This document shows positions 1-10,151 of a DNA stretch of 49,311 nt, in pieces. The notes under the pieces were generated by a model, which worked only from the letters and a program-made list of their open reading frames with translations, had not been told where the DNA came from and ran no database searches. The translations under genes and the position numbers were made by a program. Source of the stretch: an uncultured Telmatospirillum sp. GTDB taxonomy: Bacteria > Pseudomonadota > Alphaproteobacteria > Rhodospirillales > Magnetospirillaceae. Position 1 is the stretch's first letter. The number at the start of each line of letters is the position of its first letter. The stretch is from NCBI GenBank assembly GCA_903858635.1, contig CAIOJO010000413.1:1-49311 (forward strand). The letters run 5' to 3'.

Positions 1-1
1 C

Positions 2-293
2 ATGCGCATCTTCTTCATCGCCGGGGCCAGCGTCGGGGTCATCGGCACGGCCGGCGGGGTGGCGCTCGGGCTGGCCTTCGCCGCCAACATCGAGTCGATC
101 CGCCGCTTCCTGCAAACCCTCACGGGGCGCGAGCTGTTTTCCGCCGAGATCTATTTTCTCAGCCAGTTGCCGGCCAAGGTCGATCCGGTCGAGGTGGTCA
201 CCGTGGTGCTGATCGCCCTCGGCCTGTCCTTCGCCGCCACCATCTATCCGTCATGGCGGGCGGCCCGGCTCGATCCGGTCGAGGCGTTGCGCT

Positions 294-301
<8 letters not shown>
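2..301 (+). CDS. lolC: Lipoprotein-releasing ABC transporter permease, C-terminal part
   Basis: Partial gene; the coding frame continues to the left of the window and base 2 is not a true start. The 99 visible residues hold hydrophobic segments at about 1-30 and 65-85 and end in [16 protein letters not shown], the typical C-terminus of FtsX-fold permeases of the LolC/E family. LolC/E with LolD extracts mature lipoproteins from the inner membrane and passes them to LolA. The stop overlaps the start of lolD by 8 bases, so the two are co-translated. Alphaproteobacteria usually have a single LolC/E-type subunit, so the symbol lolC is a convention. Confidence 0.9.
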
Positions 302-974
<673 letters not shown>

Positions 975-1071
975 GGGCCAACCCGCAGCGGTTGCAGATC
1001 TTAGAGAATTGCCTCACACGCTCGGCAGTTCATGGTAAAATGTGTCGACCGTAGACCGAAAAGACGCCGCC

Positions 1072-1368
1072 ATGAACCGGGACGATATCCTCGCCATTCT
1101 GCGCCATCGGCAGGCCGAGCTGACCCGCATGGGCGTGCGCCACGCCGCCCTGTTTGGGTCGGTCGCAAGGGGCGATGATCGGCCGGACAGTGATGTCGAT
1201 GTCATGATCGAGGTCAACTCGGCCGTCGTACGCGGTATCTTTGCCATCGGCCATATCCAACAGTCCATTCAGGACTGGATCGGGCGGCCCGTTGATCTTG
1301 CAAGGCGCGACCGGCTTCGGCCCGGGGTCGCACGAGAAGCCGAACAAGACGCGGTCGATGCCTTCTAG
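1072..1368 (+). CDS. MNT-type nucleotidyltransferase, putative antitoxin (MntA-like)
   Basis: Small nucleotidyltransferase of 98 residues with the motif GSVARGDDRPDSDVDVMIEV, the G-S-x10-D-x-D signature of the minimal nucleotidyltransferase (MNT) fold. In known MNT/HEPN modules this enzyme modifies the HEPN partner (AMPylation in MntA-HepT) and neutralises it. I chose the ATG at 1072 over an in-frame codon at 1042 because it gives the compact family length. The gene overlaps the following HEPN gene, as expected for a toxin-antitoxin operon. The pair sits between copies of the lolD 3' end. Confidence 0.82.
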   Translation: MNRDDILAILRHRQAELTRMGVRHAALFGSVARGDDRPDSDVDVMIEVNSAVVRGIFAIGHIQQSIQDWIGRPVDLARRDRLRPGVAREAEQDAVDAF

Positions 1369-1729
1369 TCGGCCAATAGACCGCCTTCGTGACGTCGCCG
1401 ATGACTGTGAACGTATTCTGACGTACACGGCCGACATGGATTTCGCCGCCTATGCCGCCGACAGCAAAACCAGGGACGCTGTCGAACGTTGTTTCCAGCG
1501 GATCAGCGAAGCGGCATGCAAACTCGGCGGTTATCTCGACGCCCTATACCCGACAGTCGATTGGAAAGGCGCGCGCGGAATCGGTAATCCGCTTCGCCAT
1601 CAATACGACCAGATCAGCGCAGCCGATTTGTGGGACGGCATCGTTAATGATGTGCCCGGATTGTGTCGATCGGCGCGGGACGAGATTGCCCGGTTGGAGG
1701 CAGCGGGGGCGGCCGGGAACAATATTTGA
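1358..1729 (+). CDS. HEPN-domain protein, putative HepT-like toxin
   Basis: A 123-residue, mostly helical protein whose ATG at 1358 overlaps the end of the nucleotidyltransferase gene by 11 bases. The C-terminal half has ARGIGNPLRHQYDQI, which aligns with the HEPN RNase motif (usually R-N-x-x-x-H-x-Y). Here the usual Arg before Asn is Gly, and an Arg sits directly before the His. HEPN toxins cleave RNA or tRNA ends when not held by their MNT partner. I recall a HepT subfamily with this 'GN-x-LRH' form, so loss of activity should not be assumed. Confidence 0.78.
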   Translation: MPSSRPIDRLRDVADDCERILTYTADMDFAAYAADSKTRDAVERCFQRISEAACKLGGYLDALYPTVDWKGARGIGNPLRHQYDQISAADLWDGIVNDVPGLCRSARDEIARLEAAGAAGNNI

Positions 1730-1744
1730 GTGCCCTCAGGTACC

Positions 1745-1769
1745 GCCAGCTGCTGGCGGTGTAGGGGCC
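1745..1769 (+). repeat. Direct repeat, right copy of the lolD 3' end
   Basis: Matches 955-979 with one substitution, including the lolD stop triplet. It lies 15 bases after the HEPN stop, so the repeat pair tightly frames the MNT/HEPN module (about 790 bases from repeat to repeat). Confidence 0.85.
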
Positions 1770-1806
1770 GCGGCGTCAGACGGCGTGCGGACGCACCGCC
1801 GCTGCG

Positions 1807-1941
1807 ATCGAGATCACTGTCAGGCCCGTGATCGCCGCGAGCGCGACTGCCGAAAACATAGAGCGCGGCCAAGCGGTCGCCGTAGGCGCGCACCAAGGCC
1901 GCTTTGACTTTTCGCGCCACTGCTTCGCTCTGTGCGTCCAT
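1807..1941 (-). pseudogene. Truncated nucleotidyltransferase remnant
   Basis: Reading leftward from the ATG at 1941, 45 residues resemble the N-terminus of a minimal nucleotidyltransferase, ending in GSRARGDHGPDSDLD with the G-S-x-D-x-D active-site signature. After that Asp the frame gives RSGGASAR-type sequence instead of the hydrophobic strand expected, and similarity stops about 40 bases from the right copy of the lolD repeat. It is probably the leftover of a second MNT gene, cut off by whatever event produced the repeat. Confidence 0.6.
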
Positions 1942-2051
1942 GATACGACCTCTAATAGCACGGGATTATAGAGCCAGATCGTCGTTATCGCCAAGGAACG
2001 AACCTGCAGGAGATGGGCCACTTGATGCGATGGCGGGCAGGCCTAAACGCG

Positions 2052-2249
2052 TCAGAGGACCAGAAGGCGGCCTTCGTCGATGGGCAATTGGGTTTCGGGT
2101 ACAACCAATACAACGAGTCCCGCCGGCTGGACGCCTTTGCCACCACCGCCACGGCCCGATTTGGCGGTCGCCAGTATCTGGCCAAGGCCACCGTCGGATA
2201 CGACGTTGCCACCCAGAATTTGGTGGTGACGCCGCTGGCCGGGCTGCGA
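2052..2249 (+). pseudogene. Autotransporter beta-domain fragment
   Basis: About 66 residues read like part of an autotransporter outer-membrane beta-barrel: VDGQLGFGYNQYNESRRLD, then alternating strands ending in ATVGYDV and VVTPLAGLR. That matches the '...YADGQLGYSYN...GYNF...LTPFAGLRY' pattern of such barrels from memory. There is no signal sequence, passenger or terminal barrel strand, and the frame then runs by chance into the 3' end of the opposing methyltransferase gene. I call it a gene remnant. The whole stretch 1770-2256 has no intact gene. Confidence 0.55.
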
Positions 2250-2256
2250 CCCTTAG

Positions 2257-2814
2257 CTAACCCGCCTTCCGCAACACGGCCGCGTGGCTACGGCGGATGG
2301 TCGGCCGTGCCGCGACGGTCAGGCCGGCGGCCTTGGCCGCGATCAGTTCCGCCGCGAAGGCCGCCGTGTTGACATGGCCGGCCGGCTCGACCAGGAGCAG
2401 GCTGCCCTCCGGCTTCAGGGTCGCGGCCGTTTGTGCGAAGAAGGCCCTGCTGTCGGGCATTTCGTGGACCACGGCAAAGGCCAGCACCAGGTCGACGCAG
2501 CCCTTGAGGTCGTCGACCTGCAGGCTGTCGGGGGCGGCCAGGCGGGTTTCGATGCGCCCGGCCAGCCCGTCCCTGGCGGCGCGCCGCCGCAGCCCGTCCA
2601 GCATCCGCGGCTGCAGGTCGACCGCCACCACGCGGCCGGCCTCGCCCACCAGGCGGGCCACATCGAGGGTGAAGAAGCCCATGCCCGGTCCCGGCTCCAA
2701 GACGGTCATTCCGGCCCGCACATAGGGCGCCAGCAGAGCCGGCGGCAATTGCCACAGGCGACGCAGCGGGCTGGCCAACAGGGGGCCGAGCCACCACGGG
2801 CAGACATGCGCCAT
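2257..2814 (-). CDS. Class I SAM-dependent methyltransferase
   Basis: A 185-residue protein. MTVLEPGPGMGFFTLDVARL near residue 40 is the SAM-binding motif I (E-x-G-x-G-x-G), followed by VVAVDLQPRML (acidic residue for the ribose) and a later CVDLVLAFAVVHEMP (motif IV). The start is the ATG at 2814 (MAHVCPWWLGPLL). The minus-strand frame stays open far upstream, but that part is only antisense to the HD-GYP gene. The substrate is unknown; the fold is that of the Methyltransf_11/25 type. It is divergent from the HD-GYP gene with a gap of about 138 bases. Confidence 0.82.
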   Translation of the reverse strand: MAHVCPWWLGPLLASPLRRLWQLPPALLAPYVRAGMTVLEPGPGMGFFTLDVARLVGEAGRVVAVDLQPRMLDGLRRRAARDGLAGRIETRLAAPDSLQVDDLKGCVDLVLAFAVVHEMPDSRAFFAQTAATLKPEGSLLLVEPAGHVNTAAFAAELIAAKAAGLTVAARPTIRRSHAAVLRKAG

Positions 2815-2952
2815 GACATCCCTCCATCGGCTGCAGACGCCGCCCATTCTACCATCGGGTGCGCAGGCGGTCGGGCGTTTCAACAAATCACCTATGCTGA
2901 TTTCCCCTATCAGGGATTGCATCCGGCGACAACCTCTACTGAAGGTGGTAGC

Positions 2953-4272
2953 ATGAAATACCGATCGGGCCTCCGGCTCGCTCTCCTGTCCGGCATTTCC
3001 GCCATGCGAGACGACATCGCCATCTCCTGCCTGAAGGTCGACCGACGGCGTCTGGTCGTCGCCTTGGCGGGGGCTTTGGATTTTGTCGGCATCGATGAAT
3101 TCCAGCATGCCAAGCGGGTGGCCCTGATGGCGCGGCGTTGCGCCATCGCCCTCGGGTGGGACGAAGCGACCCGCGATCTGCTGCTGGACGCCGCCTTGCT
3201 GCATGACTGCGGGGTCTCCTCCGATCGCGAGCACACGGCGCTGATCAACGAACTGGAATGGGCCGCCACCAACGCCCATTGCCAACGGGGCGCGCGCTAT
3301 CTGACGGCGGTGCCGGTTCTGGCACATCTGGTTCCCTTGGTGCTGCATCACCACAGCCATTGGGACAGGCTGAAGGACAGCGGGCTGGGGGCGGCGGCGT
3401 GGCAGGCCAATCTGATTTTCCTGGCCGATCGCGTCGACATGCTGCGGGCCGCCGGACATGACGGAGGGCAAATCCGCGAGGTCATCCGGCGCTATGCCGG
3501 CAGCTTCTTCGAGCCCCGCCTGGTGGCCGCCTTCGAACGGGTTTCGCTCGGCGAGGACTTCTGGTCGGGTTTGACGCCGACGGCGGTCGAGGCGGAACTC
3601 GACAGCCTGGTGGCCCAGGGTTGCGGCTTGACGGTGGACTTCCCGACGCTGCGTGCCATCGCCTTGATGTTCGCCCGGATCATCGATGCCAAGAGCCACT
3701 TCACCGAGGAACATTCGGTCGGCGTGGCCCGGCTGGCCCGCTGGCTGGGGCAATGCTTCGGCTTGCCGCTGCGGCGGTGCGACGAACTGGAGGTGGCTGG
3801 GTTGCTGCACGATCTCGGCAAGCTCAAGGTGCCCGACAGCATTCTGGAAAAGCCCGCTCCGCTGTCCGAGGCGGAATGGGCGATCATGCGGCGCCACAGC
3901 TTCGACAGTTGGCAGATCCTGCGGCAGGCCTTCGGCGACGGACATATCGCCGACTGGGCCGGATGCCACCACGAGACCCTGTGCGGTAGCGGCTATCCCT
4001 TCCACCGGCGGGGGCCCGAGTTGAGCTTCGAGGCGCGCATCGTCGCGGTTGCCGATGTGGTGCAGGCCCTGGCCCAGGACCGGCCTTACCGCAACGGACT
4101 CGACGCCAGGCAGATCGGGCTCGCGCTGGAGCGCATGGTCGACGAGGGCAAGCTGGATCCTGCGATCATTGCCGCGGTGCGGCCGCATCTCGACGACTGC
4201 CGGCAGATCGCCCTGCAGGAGCCGCATCCGGGCGCCCGCCAACGGCCCGTGGTCGCAACCACAGGCCGATAA
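2953..4272 (+). CDS. Tandem HD / HD-GYP domain protein, putative c-di-GMP phosphodiesterase
   Basis: 439 residues. A first HD-type helical domain (His52, HD at 84-85, HHH at 132-134) is followed by a complete HD-GYP domain: His254, HDLGK at 286-290, HHE at 339-341 and GSGYP at 345-349. HD-GYP proteins hydrolyse cyclic di-GMP with a metal pair. There is no receiver, PAS or membrane segment, so the protein appears soluble and the first HD domain may act as sensor or dimer partner. I chose the ATG at 2953 (MKYRSGL) because a GAAGGTGG stretch precedes it; Met at 3004 is an alternative. Confidence 0.85.
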   Translation: MKYRSGLRLALLSGISAMRDDIAISCLKVDRRRLVVALAGALDFVGIDEFQHAKRVALMARRCAIALGWDEATRDLLLDAALLHDCGVSSDREHTALINELEWAATNAHCQRGARYLTAVPVLAHLVPLVLHHHSHWDRLKDSGLGAAAWQANLIFLADRVDMLRAAGHDGGQIREVIRRYAGSFFEPRLVAAFERVSLGEDFWSGLTPTAVEAELDSLVAQGCGLTVDFPTLRAIALMFARIIDAKSHFTEEHSVGVARLARWLGQCFGLPLRRCDELEVAGLLHDLGKLKVPDSILEKPAPLSEAEWAIMRRHSFDSWQILRQAFGDGHIADWAGCHHETLCGSGYPFHRRGPELSFEARIVAVADVVQALAQDRPYRNGLDARQIGLALERMVDEGKLDPAIIAAVRPHLDDCRQIALQEPHPGARQRPVVATTGR

Positions 4273-4361
4273 TCCCCGCTCAATTTCTACGCCAGGACTT
4301 GCCGGGATGCTGCCGTCTACCCAATATGGCCAAGAGACGCAAAATCAGGGAGAACGTCAAA

Positions 4362-4883
4362 ATGCGGAGCTATGTCTTGACCGGCCTGGCTTGTGCCGGG
4401 CTGTTCGTCGCGGTGTCAGCCCGGGCGCAACAGGCGCCGGAGGCGATCAGCCAGCCGGTGCCCGAGGTGATGCCCTTCGACGTCCCGTATGGCACGCCGA
4501 TCAATCTGGCGACGGCGCGCAAAGTGCTGGCCGCCGCCGAAGCCGAAGCCCAGAAGCGTAATTGGAAGATGAATTGCGCGGTGGTCGAGCCGACCGGCGA
4601 CCTGGTCGCCTTCGAGAAGATGGATGGGGCCCAGTACGCCTCGATCCAGATTGCGCAGGAGAAGGCCCGCACGGCGGCCCGTTTCCGGCGGTCCACCAAG
4701 ATCTTTTTCGACGTGGTCAAGGGGGGCAATCCCTATGTCCTCGGCTTTCCCGGGATGCTGCCGTCGGAAGGGGGATTTCCGTTGATCCAGGCGGGCAAGC
4801 TGATCGGCGCCGTCGGCTGCAGCGGCGGGACCGGTAACCAGGACGCCACGGTGGCCATGGCCGGCACCGAAATGGTCAAATAG
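4362..4883 (+). CDS. Secreted GlcG/HbpS-family protein
   Basis: 173 residues with a clear signal peptide (MRSYVLTGLACAGLFVAV, cleavage after ARA near residue 22), so it is periplasmic or exported. The mature part matches the GlcG/HbpS fold: NLATARKVLAAAEAEAQKR, then VVEPTGDLVAFEKMDGA, and a GFPLIQAGKLIGAVGCSGG segment. Members include haem-binding HbpS and proteins of unknown role near glycolate or corrinoid genes. No partner gene is adjacent. A GC-rich hairpin-like stretch follows the stop. The function stays open. Confidence 0.85.
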   Translation: MRSYVLTGLACAGLFVAVSARAQQAPEAISQPVPEVMPFDVPYGTPINLATARKVLAAAEAEAQKRNWKMNCAVVEPTGDLVAFEKMDGAQYASIQIAQEKARTAARFRRSTKIFFDVVKGGNPYVLGFPGMLPSEGGFPLIQAGKLIGAVGCSGGTGNQDATVAMAGTEMVK

Positions 4884-4992
4884 GGCAGGCAGTCCGAGCG
4901 GCGGAAGGCCGGACTCCGCCGCGGCGGCGGCGTGACCCCTTTGTCGCGTCCGCCGTGTTTGCCATCACGATAACCACCGAAGGAGGCGGAGG

Positions 4993-5832
4993 ATGACGCC
5001 AGTGGTCGCGGTGATCGCCGCGGGTGCCATGGGAAGTGCGGTCGGCCGGCGTCTGGTCGAGAACGGGGTGACGGTGCTGACCTCGCTGGCCGGGCGCAGC
5101 GCCGCCACCGAACAGCGGGCCCGTGCCGCCGGCATGACGCCGGTGGCCGACGAAGCCCTGGCCGCCGCCGACATCCTGTTGTCGATCCTGCCGCCGGCCG
5201 AGGCGGAGGGCCTGGCCGAGCGGCTGTCGGCGCTGTTCGCCACGGCGCCGGCGAAGCCGCTGTTCGTCGACTGCAATGCGATCTGTCCCGATACCGTGCT
5301 CCGCATCGGCGCCGTGGTCGCGGCCAGCGGCACCCCGTTCCTCGACGCCGGCATCATCGGTCCGCCGCCCACAGCGGGGGGCAAGGGGCCGAGCTTCTAT
5401 GTCTCGGGGCCGGATGCGGCGCGGCTGCTGTCCCTGGCTCCGTTCGGCCTGGAGATCCGGCCGATGGATGGCCCGCTGGGCGCCGCATCGGCGCTCAAGA
5501 TGTCTTATGCCGGCATCACCAAGGGGCTGACCGCGCTTGCTGCGGCGATGATGTTGGCGGCCACCCGGGCCGGCGCCGCCGACGCCTTGCGCCAGGAACT
5601 GGCGGCCAGCCAGCCGCAGCTGCTGGCCTGGTTCACCCGCCAGCTGCCGTCGATGTACCCGAAAGCCTACCGCTGGGTCGCCGAAATGGAGGAGATCGCC
5701 GCCTTCGTCGGTGCCGACCCGGCCGCCCGGACCATGTTCGAGGGCGCCGCCGCTCTCTATGAGAGGCTGGCCGAGGACTTCCGCGCCGAACAGCGGGAAA
5801 CCGGCGCCCTGTCGGGTTTTCTGGGGCAGTAG
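4993..5832 (+). CDS. NAD(P)-binding 6-phosphogluconate-dehydrogenase-like protein (DUF1932)
   Basis: 279 residues. The N-terminal Rossmann fold starts VVAVIAAGAMGSAVGRRL, with Ala in place of the first glycine usual in GxGxMG, followed by LLSILPPAEAEGLAERL. The C-terminal helical part (about 190-260) fits the DUF1932 domain seen in beta-hydroxyacid-dehydrogenase-like proteins. Reaction and substrate are unknown. A GGAGGCGGAGG ribosome site lies directly before the ATG. It stands alone between a secreted protein gene and a palindromic repeat. Confidence 0.82.
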   Translation: MTPVVAVIAAGAMGSAVGRRLVENGVTVLTSLAGRSAATEQRARAAGMTPVADEALAAADILLSILPPAEAEGLAERLSALFATAPAKPLFVDCNAICPDTVLRIGAVVAASGTPFLDAGIIGPPPTAGGKGPSFYVSGPDAARLLSLAPFGLEIRPMDGPLGAASALKMSYAGITKGLTALAAAMMLAATRAGAADALRQELAASQPQLLAWFTRQLPSMYPKAYRWVAEMEEIAAFVGADPAARTMFEGAAALYERLAEDFRAEQRETGALSGFLGQ

Positions 5833-5859
5833 CGGCGGGGTGCCGCTGTGCACCCCCAG

Positions 5860-5923
5860 TCGTCATTCCCGCGAAAGCGGGAATCCAACGGTGGCATGGA
5901 CCCCCGCCTTCGCGGGGGTGACG
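5860..5923. repeat. Bipartite palindromic intergenic repeat, copy 1
   Basis: Two small hairpins in series (ATTCCCGCGAAAGCGGGAAT and CCCCCGCCTTCGCGGGGG) framed by TCGTCA on the left and TGACGA on the right. The same arrangement recurs at 23051-23114 and 25608-25692. It lies between convergent genes, where it could also act as a two-way terminator. Confidence 0.8.
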
Positions 5924-5957
5924 AAAAGCAGGAATTGCAGCCTGAACGCAATCCGCA

Positions 5958-6509
5958 CTACCGCAGCCGCAGACCCTTGCCGTTGGACGCCTCGCGGCGG
6001 AGCAGGGAGGGGAGGTCGTTCCACACATAGGCGACGGTGTCGACCGGGCCGCTGCCCACCGTCATCGAGCCGGTGGCGATCAGCTTGCCGCCCAGCCGTT
6101 CATAGAAATAGCGGGCCGGATTGACCCGCAGCACCCAGATCAGGGCGGAGCGCATTCCGGTCTGCACCAGATCGGCGAACATGCTCACCAGCAGTTGGCG
6201 CCCGATGCCCTGATTCTGCGCCTCGGGCAGCACATAGAGCATCGAAATCTCGCCCTCGTAGCCCAGTGCGCGCTGGCGCAACGGGCCGCAATTGCCGAAG
6301 CCCTGCAGGCTGCCGGCCTCGTCCGCCCATACCCAGACCCGGCCGCGGCCGTGGCGCAGCAGGGTCGACCACAGGTTGGTCTGCCGCTCGACCGACATGC
6401 CGAGCAACAGCCGGTCGGACAGCATGCCGGCATAGGTGTTGCGCCACGTCTCCACCTCGATGCGGGCGATGGTCCGGGCATCCCTGACCTCGGCCTGCCT
6501 GGCCGCCAT
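5958..6509 (-). CDS. GNAT-family N-acetyltransferase
   Basis: 183 residues. The acetyl-CoA binding core is visible as ISMLYVLPEAQNQGIGRQLL (motif A, Q/R-x-x-G-x-G/A), preceded by WADEAGSLQGFGNCGP and followed by ALIWVLRVNPARYFYERLGG (motif B, N-x-x-A-x-x-F-Y). Such enzymes acetylate small molecules or protein N-termini; the acceptor cannot be told. The start is the ATG at 6509 (MAARQAEVRDARTIARIE). The gene is divergent from dnaE with about 105 bases between. The open frame continuing upstream is only antisense to dnaE. Confidence 0.88.
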   Translation of the reverse strand: MAARQAEVRDARTIARIEVETWRNTYAGMLSDRLLLGMSVERQTNLWSTLLRHGRGRVWVWADEAGSLQGFGNCGPLRQRALGYEGEISMLYVLPEAQNQGIGRQLLVSMFADLVQTGMRSALIWVLRVNPARYFYERLGGKLIATGSMTVGSGPVDTVAYVWNDLPSLLRREASNGKGLRLR

Positions 6510-6614
6510 TGTCACCTCCACGTCGCCGGTGCGCTGCCGGGCATGGATCCGTCGCTGCGGCGATATCTTACACCACTTGGCGCCCCGGCGGATGAGCATT
6601 AGACTTAGGCCGCC

Positions 6615-9600
6615 ATGCCACATGCCGAGTTCGTCCATCTGCGGGTGCACACCGCTTATTCGCTGTCCGAAGGCGCCATCAAGATCAAGCAGTTGGTCAA
6701 GCTGTGCCAAACCCTCGGCATGCCGGCGGTGGGCATTGCCGATACCGGCAATCTGTTCGGCGCCCTGGAGTTCTCGTCGGCCTGCGCCGAGGCGGGTATT
6801 CAGCCGATCATCGGCGTGCAGATGCAGATCCGGCGCGAGGACGAGGCGGCCAAGGGCTTCGGCGCAGGCCGCGACCCCGGTCGCAAACCCGAGCCCGACC
6901 AGTTGGTGTTGCTGGTGCAGAACGAGGCGGGTTACGGCAATCTGCTGAAGCTGGTGTCGAAAGCGTTCCTCGGGACCGATGCCGGGGAGACGCCGCAGGT
7001 GGCCTTGGCCGAGCTGGAGGCTCGCTCCGACGGGCTGCTCGCCCTGACCGGCGGGCCCCGGGGCGCGGTGGCCCGCCTGCTGGCTGAAGGCCAGGCCGAC
7101 AAGGCCGAAGCCCTGTTGGCTCGTCTCGCCGCCGCCTTTCCGGGACGGCTCTATGTGGAGCTGCAGCGGCATGGTGTCGAGACCGAAAACCTGGTCGAGC
7201 CGGGGCTGGTGGCCCTGGCCTACGCCCAGGATCTGCCCCTGGTCGCCACCAATGAGCCGTTCTTCGCCAATGCCGGCATGTACGAAGCGCATGACGCCCT
7301 GCTGTGCATCGCCGAAGGCACCTATGTCAGCCAGGACAACCGCCGCCGCCTGACCCCCGAGCACCGCTTCAAGTCGGCCGCCGAGATGCGCGAACTGTTC
7401 GCCGACCTGCCGGAGGCGGTGGACAATACCCTGGTGGTCGCCCGCCGCTGCGCCTTCATGGTCAGCAAGCGCAAGCCGATCCTGCCGCCGTTCCGCATGG
7501 AAGGGCAGACCGAGGCCGACATGCTGCATCGCAAGTCGCTGGACGGCCTCGAGCAGCGCCTGGAAAAGCACGTCTTCACCCCGGATATGGACGAGGCGGA
7601 ACGGGAACATGCGGCCCGGCCCTATCGCGAGCGGATGGAGTACGAACTGGGGGTGATCCTGCAGATGGGGTTCCCCGGTTACTTCCTGATCGTCGCCGAC
7701 TTCATCCAATGGGCCAAGGCGCATGGGGTTCCGGTGGGACCGGGGCGCGGTTCCGGCGCCGGGTCGGCGGTGGCCTGGGCCTTGACCATCACCGACCTCG
7801 ATCCCTTGCGCTGGGGCCTCCTGTTCGAGCGGTTCCTCAATCCGGAACGCGTCTCGATGCCCGACTTCGATATCGACTTCTGCCAGGACAAGCGGGACCG
7901 GGTGATCCATTACGTGCAGGAGCGCTACGGCTACGACCAGGTGGCGCAGATCATCACTTTCGGTAAGCTGCAGGCCCGCGCCGTGCTGCGCGACGTCGGG
8001 CGCGTCCTGCAGATGCCCTATGGCCAGGTCGACCGCCTGTGCAAGCTGGTGCCCAACAATCCGGCCCAGCCGGTCACCCTCGACGAGGCGATCGAAAAGG
8101 AACCGCTGCTCAAGGAGATGCAGAAGAGCGACGAGACGGTCGCCCATCTGCTCGATATCGGCCTGAAGCTGGAAGGGCTGTATCGCCACGCCTCGACCCA
8201 TGCCGCCGGCGTGGTGATCGGCGACCGCCGCCTCGACGACCTGGTGCCGCTGTACCGCGATCCGCGCTCGGACATGCCGGTCACCCAGTTCAACATGAAA
8301 TGGGTCGAGGCGGCCGGCCTGGTCAAATTCGACTTCCTCGGCCTGAAGACGCTGACCGTGCTGAACCGCGCGGTCGAGATCATCCAGCGGACCCACCGCA
8401 CGACGATCGATCTGTCGGCCATCCCGCTCGACGACAAGGCCACCTACGACATGCTGGCCCGCGGCGAAACGGTGGGCGTGTTCCAGCTGGAAAGTTCGGG
8501 CATGCGCGACGTGCTGCGCAAGATGCGGGCCGACTGCTTCGAAGACATCATCGCCGTGGTCGCCCTCTATCGGCCGGGGCCGATGGACAACATCCCGCAT
8601 TACATCGCCGTCAAGCATGGGGCCGAAGCGGCCGATTACATGCATCCGCGCCTGGAACCGATCCTCAAGGAAACTTTCGGGATCATGATCTACCAGGAAC
8701 AGGTGATGCAGATCGCCCAGGAACTGTCCGGCTATACGCTGGGCGGCGCCGATCTGTTGCGCCGGGCCATGGGCAAGAAGATCCAGGCGGAGATGGACGC
8801 CCAACGCAAGCTGTTCGTCGACGGCGCGGTGGCGCGCGGGGTCGAGCCGGCCAAGGCCTCGGAGATCTTCGATCAGGTCAACAAGTTCGCCGGCTACGGC
8901 TTCAACAAATCGCATGCCGCCGCCTATGCCCTGGTGGCCTATCAGACGGCTTGGCTGAAGGCCAATTACCCGGTCGAGTTCATCGCCGCGTCGATGACCT
9001 TCGACATGCACAACACGGACAAGCTGAACGTCTTCCGCCAGGAGCTGGACCGGTTGAAAATCAGCCTGCTGCCGCCCGACGTCAACAAATCGGGCGCCGA
9101 TTTCTGGGTCGAGCCGGCGGATGCCCAGCCGGCGGTGCGATACGCCTTGGCCGCGGTGAAGAATGTCGGCGCCGCCGCCATGGATGGCCTGGTGGCCGAA
9201 CGGCAGAAGGGCGGTGCGTTCAAGGACCTGGCCGATTTCGCCCGGCGCATCGACGGCAAGTCGATCAATAAGCGGCAGTTGGAGAATCTGGTGCGGGCGG
9301 GAGGGTTCGACAGCCTGCACAAGAGCCGGGCGCAGCTGTTCGATGGCATCGAAGTCGTCCTGCGCGAGGCTTCCGCCGCCGCCAGCGAACGGGAATCCGG
9401 CCAGTCGAGCCTCTTCGGCGGGGTCGCCGGGGCGGCGCCGCGGGTGGTGCTGCCGGCGCGGCCCGAGTGGCCGCCGGCGGAAAAGCTGCAGAACGAATTC
9501 GAAGCGATCGGCTTCTATCTGTCGGCACATCCGATGGATGCCTATGCCAAGAGCCTGCGTCGGCTGGGCGTGATGAAGGTGGCCGAGGTGCCCCGACACC

Positions 9601-10097
9601 TGGCGGCCGGCGGCAAGAGCCGCCTGCAATTGGCCGGGACGCTCAACGCCAAGCAGGAACGCATCTCGAGCCGCGGCAGCCGCTACGCTTTCCTGACCAT
9701 CTCGGATGCCTCGGGGCTGTTCGAAGTGATGGTGTTCGCCGAAGTGCTGGCGGCGGCCCGCGAGCTCCTCGAACCCAACGCGCCCCTGTTGCTGACCGTC
9801 GAGGCCAGGGTCGAGGAGGAGCAGCTCAAGCTGACCTGCCAGCAGATCGACAGCCTCGACGTGGCGGCGGCGAAAGCCGCGGCCGGCTTGCGGATCACCA
9901 TCCGCGACGAGACGCCATTGAAGCCGTTGCAGGAGATCGTCGCCAAGGAACCACGCGGCCGCGGCCGTATCGCCCTGGTGGCGCAAACCGAAGCGCGTGA
10001 GGTCGAAGCCTGGCTGGCCACCGGCTTCGCCCTGACCCCCGGCCTGATCGGTATCCTGCGCAACATTCCCGGCATCGTCGAAGTCCAGGAGCTATAG
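6615..10097 (+). CDS. dnaE: DNA polymerase III subunit alpha
   Basis: 1160 residues, the normal length for replicative DnaE1. An N-terminal PHP domain begins [19 protein letters not shown]. The polymerase palm carries the catalytic carboxylates in [14 protein letters not shown] (Asp417, 419, 421), then [18 protein letters not shown]. Near the end come the helix-hairpin-helix region, [11 protein letters not shown], and an OB-fold (about 990-1070). It acts in the replisome with the beta clamp. It sits alone after lolD and accessory genes, with an in-frame stop well short of rpsB. Confidence 0.97.
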   Translation: MPHAEFVHLRVHTAYSLSEGAIKIKQLVKLCQTLGMPAVGIADTGNLFGALEFSSACAEAGIQPIIGVQMQIRREDEAAKGFGAGRDPGRKPEPDQLVLLVQNEAGYGNLLKLVSKAFLGTDAGETPQVALAELEARSDGLLALTGGPRGAVARLLAEGQADKAEALLARLAAAFPGRLYVELQRHGVETENLVEPGLVALAYAQDLPLVATNEPFFANAGMYEAHDALLCIAEGTYVSQDNRRRLTPEHRFKSAAEMRELFADLPEAVDNTLVVARRCAFMVSKRKPILPPFRMEGQTEADMLHRKSLDGLEQRLEKHVFTPDMDEAEREHAARPYRERMEYELGVILQMGFPGYFLIVADFIQWAKAHGVPVGPGRGSGAGSAVAWALTITDLDPLRWGLLFERFLNPERVSMPDFDIDFCQDKRDRVIHYVQERYGYDQVAQIITFGKLQARAVLRDVGRVLQMPYGQVDRLCKLVPNNPAQPVTLDEAIEKEPLLKEMQKSDETVAHLLDIGLKLEGLYRHASTHAAGVVIGDRRLDDLVPLYRDPRSDMPVTQFNMKWVEAAGLVKFDFLGLKTLTVLNRAVEIIQRTHRTTIDLSAIPLDDKATYDMLARGETVGVFQLESSGMRDVLRKMRADCFEDIIAVVALYRPGPMDNIPHYIAVKHGAEAADYMHPRLEPILKETFGIMIYQEQVMQIAQELSGYTLGGADLLRRAMGKKIQAEMDAQRKLFVDGAVARGVEPAKASEIFDQVNKFAGYGFNKSHAAAYALVAYQTAWLKANYPVEFIAASMTFDMHNTDKLNVFRQELDRLKISLLPPDVNKSGADFWVEPADAQPAVRYALAAVKNVGAAAMDGLVAERQKGGAFKDLADFARRIDGKSINKRQLENLVRAGGFDSLHKSRAQLFDGIEVVLREASAAASERESGQSSLFGGVAGAAPRVVLPARPEWPPAEKLQNEFEAIGFYLSAHPMDAYAKSLRRLGVMKVAEVPRHLAAGGKSRLQLAGTLNAKQERISSRGSRYAFLTISDASGLFEVMVFAEVLAAARELLEPNAPLLLTVEARVEEEQLKLTCQQIDSLDVAAAKAAAGLRITIRDETPLKPLQEIVAKEPRGRGRIALVAQTEAREVEAWLATGFALTPGLIGILRNIPGIVEVQEL

Positions 10098-10151
10098 CCG
10101 TAGTAAACCCACCCCCCATCGAGGGGGAGGGCTTAAGGGCTGCGTTTGTTC

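Noticed and set aside
1009-1041. Promoter for the MNT/HEPN pair (TTGCCT and TAAAAT)
   Set aside because: The spacing of 21 bases is too long for a standard promoter, and no better -35 was seen.
2815-4242. Long minus-strand frame continuing upstream of the methyltransferase
   Set aside because: It is antisense to the HD-GYP gene and shows no domain; only 2257-2814 carries the methyltransferase motifs.
6510-9986. Minus-strand frame of over 1100 codons opposite dnaE
   Set aside because: High GC content produces open antisense frames; composition is His/Gln/Arg-rich without domains, while the dnaE strand is unmistakable.
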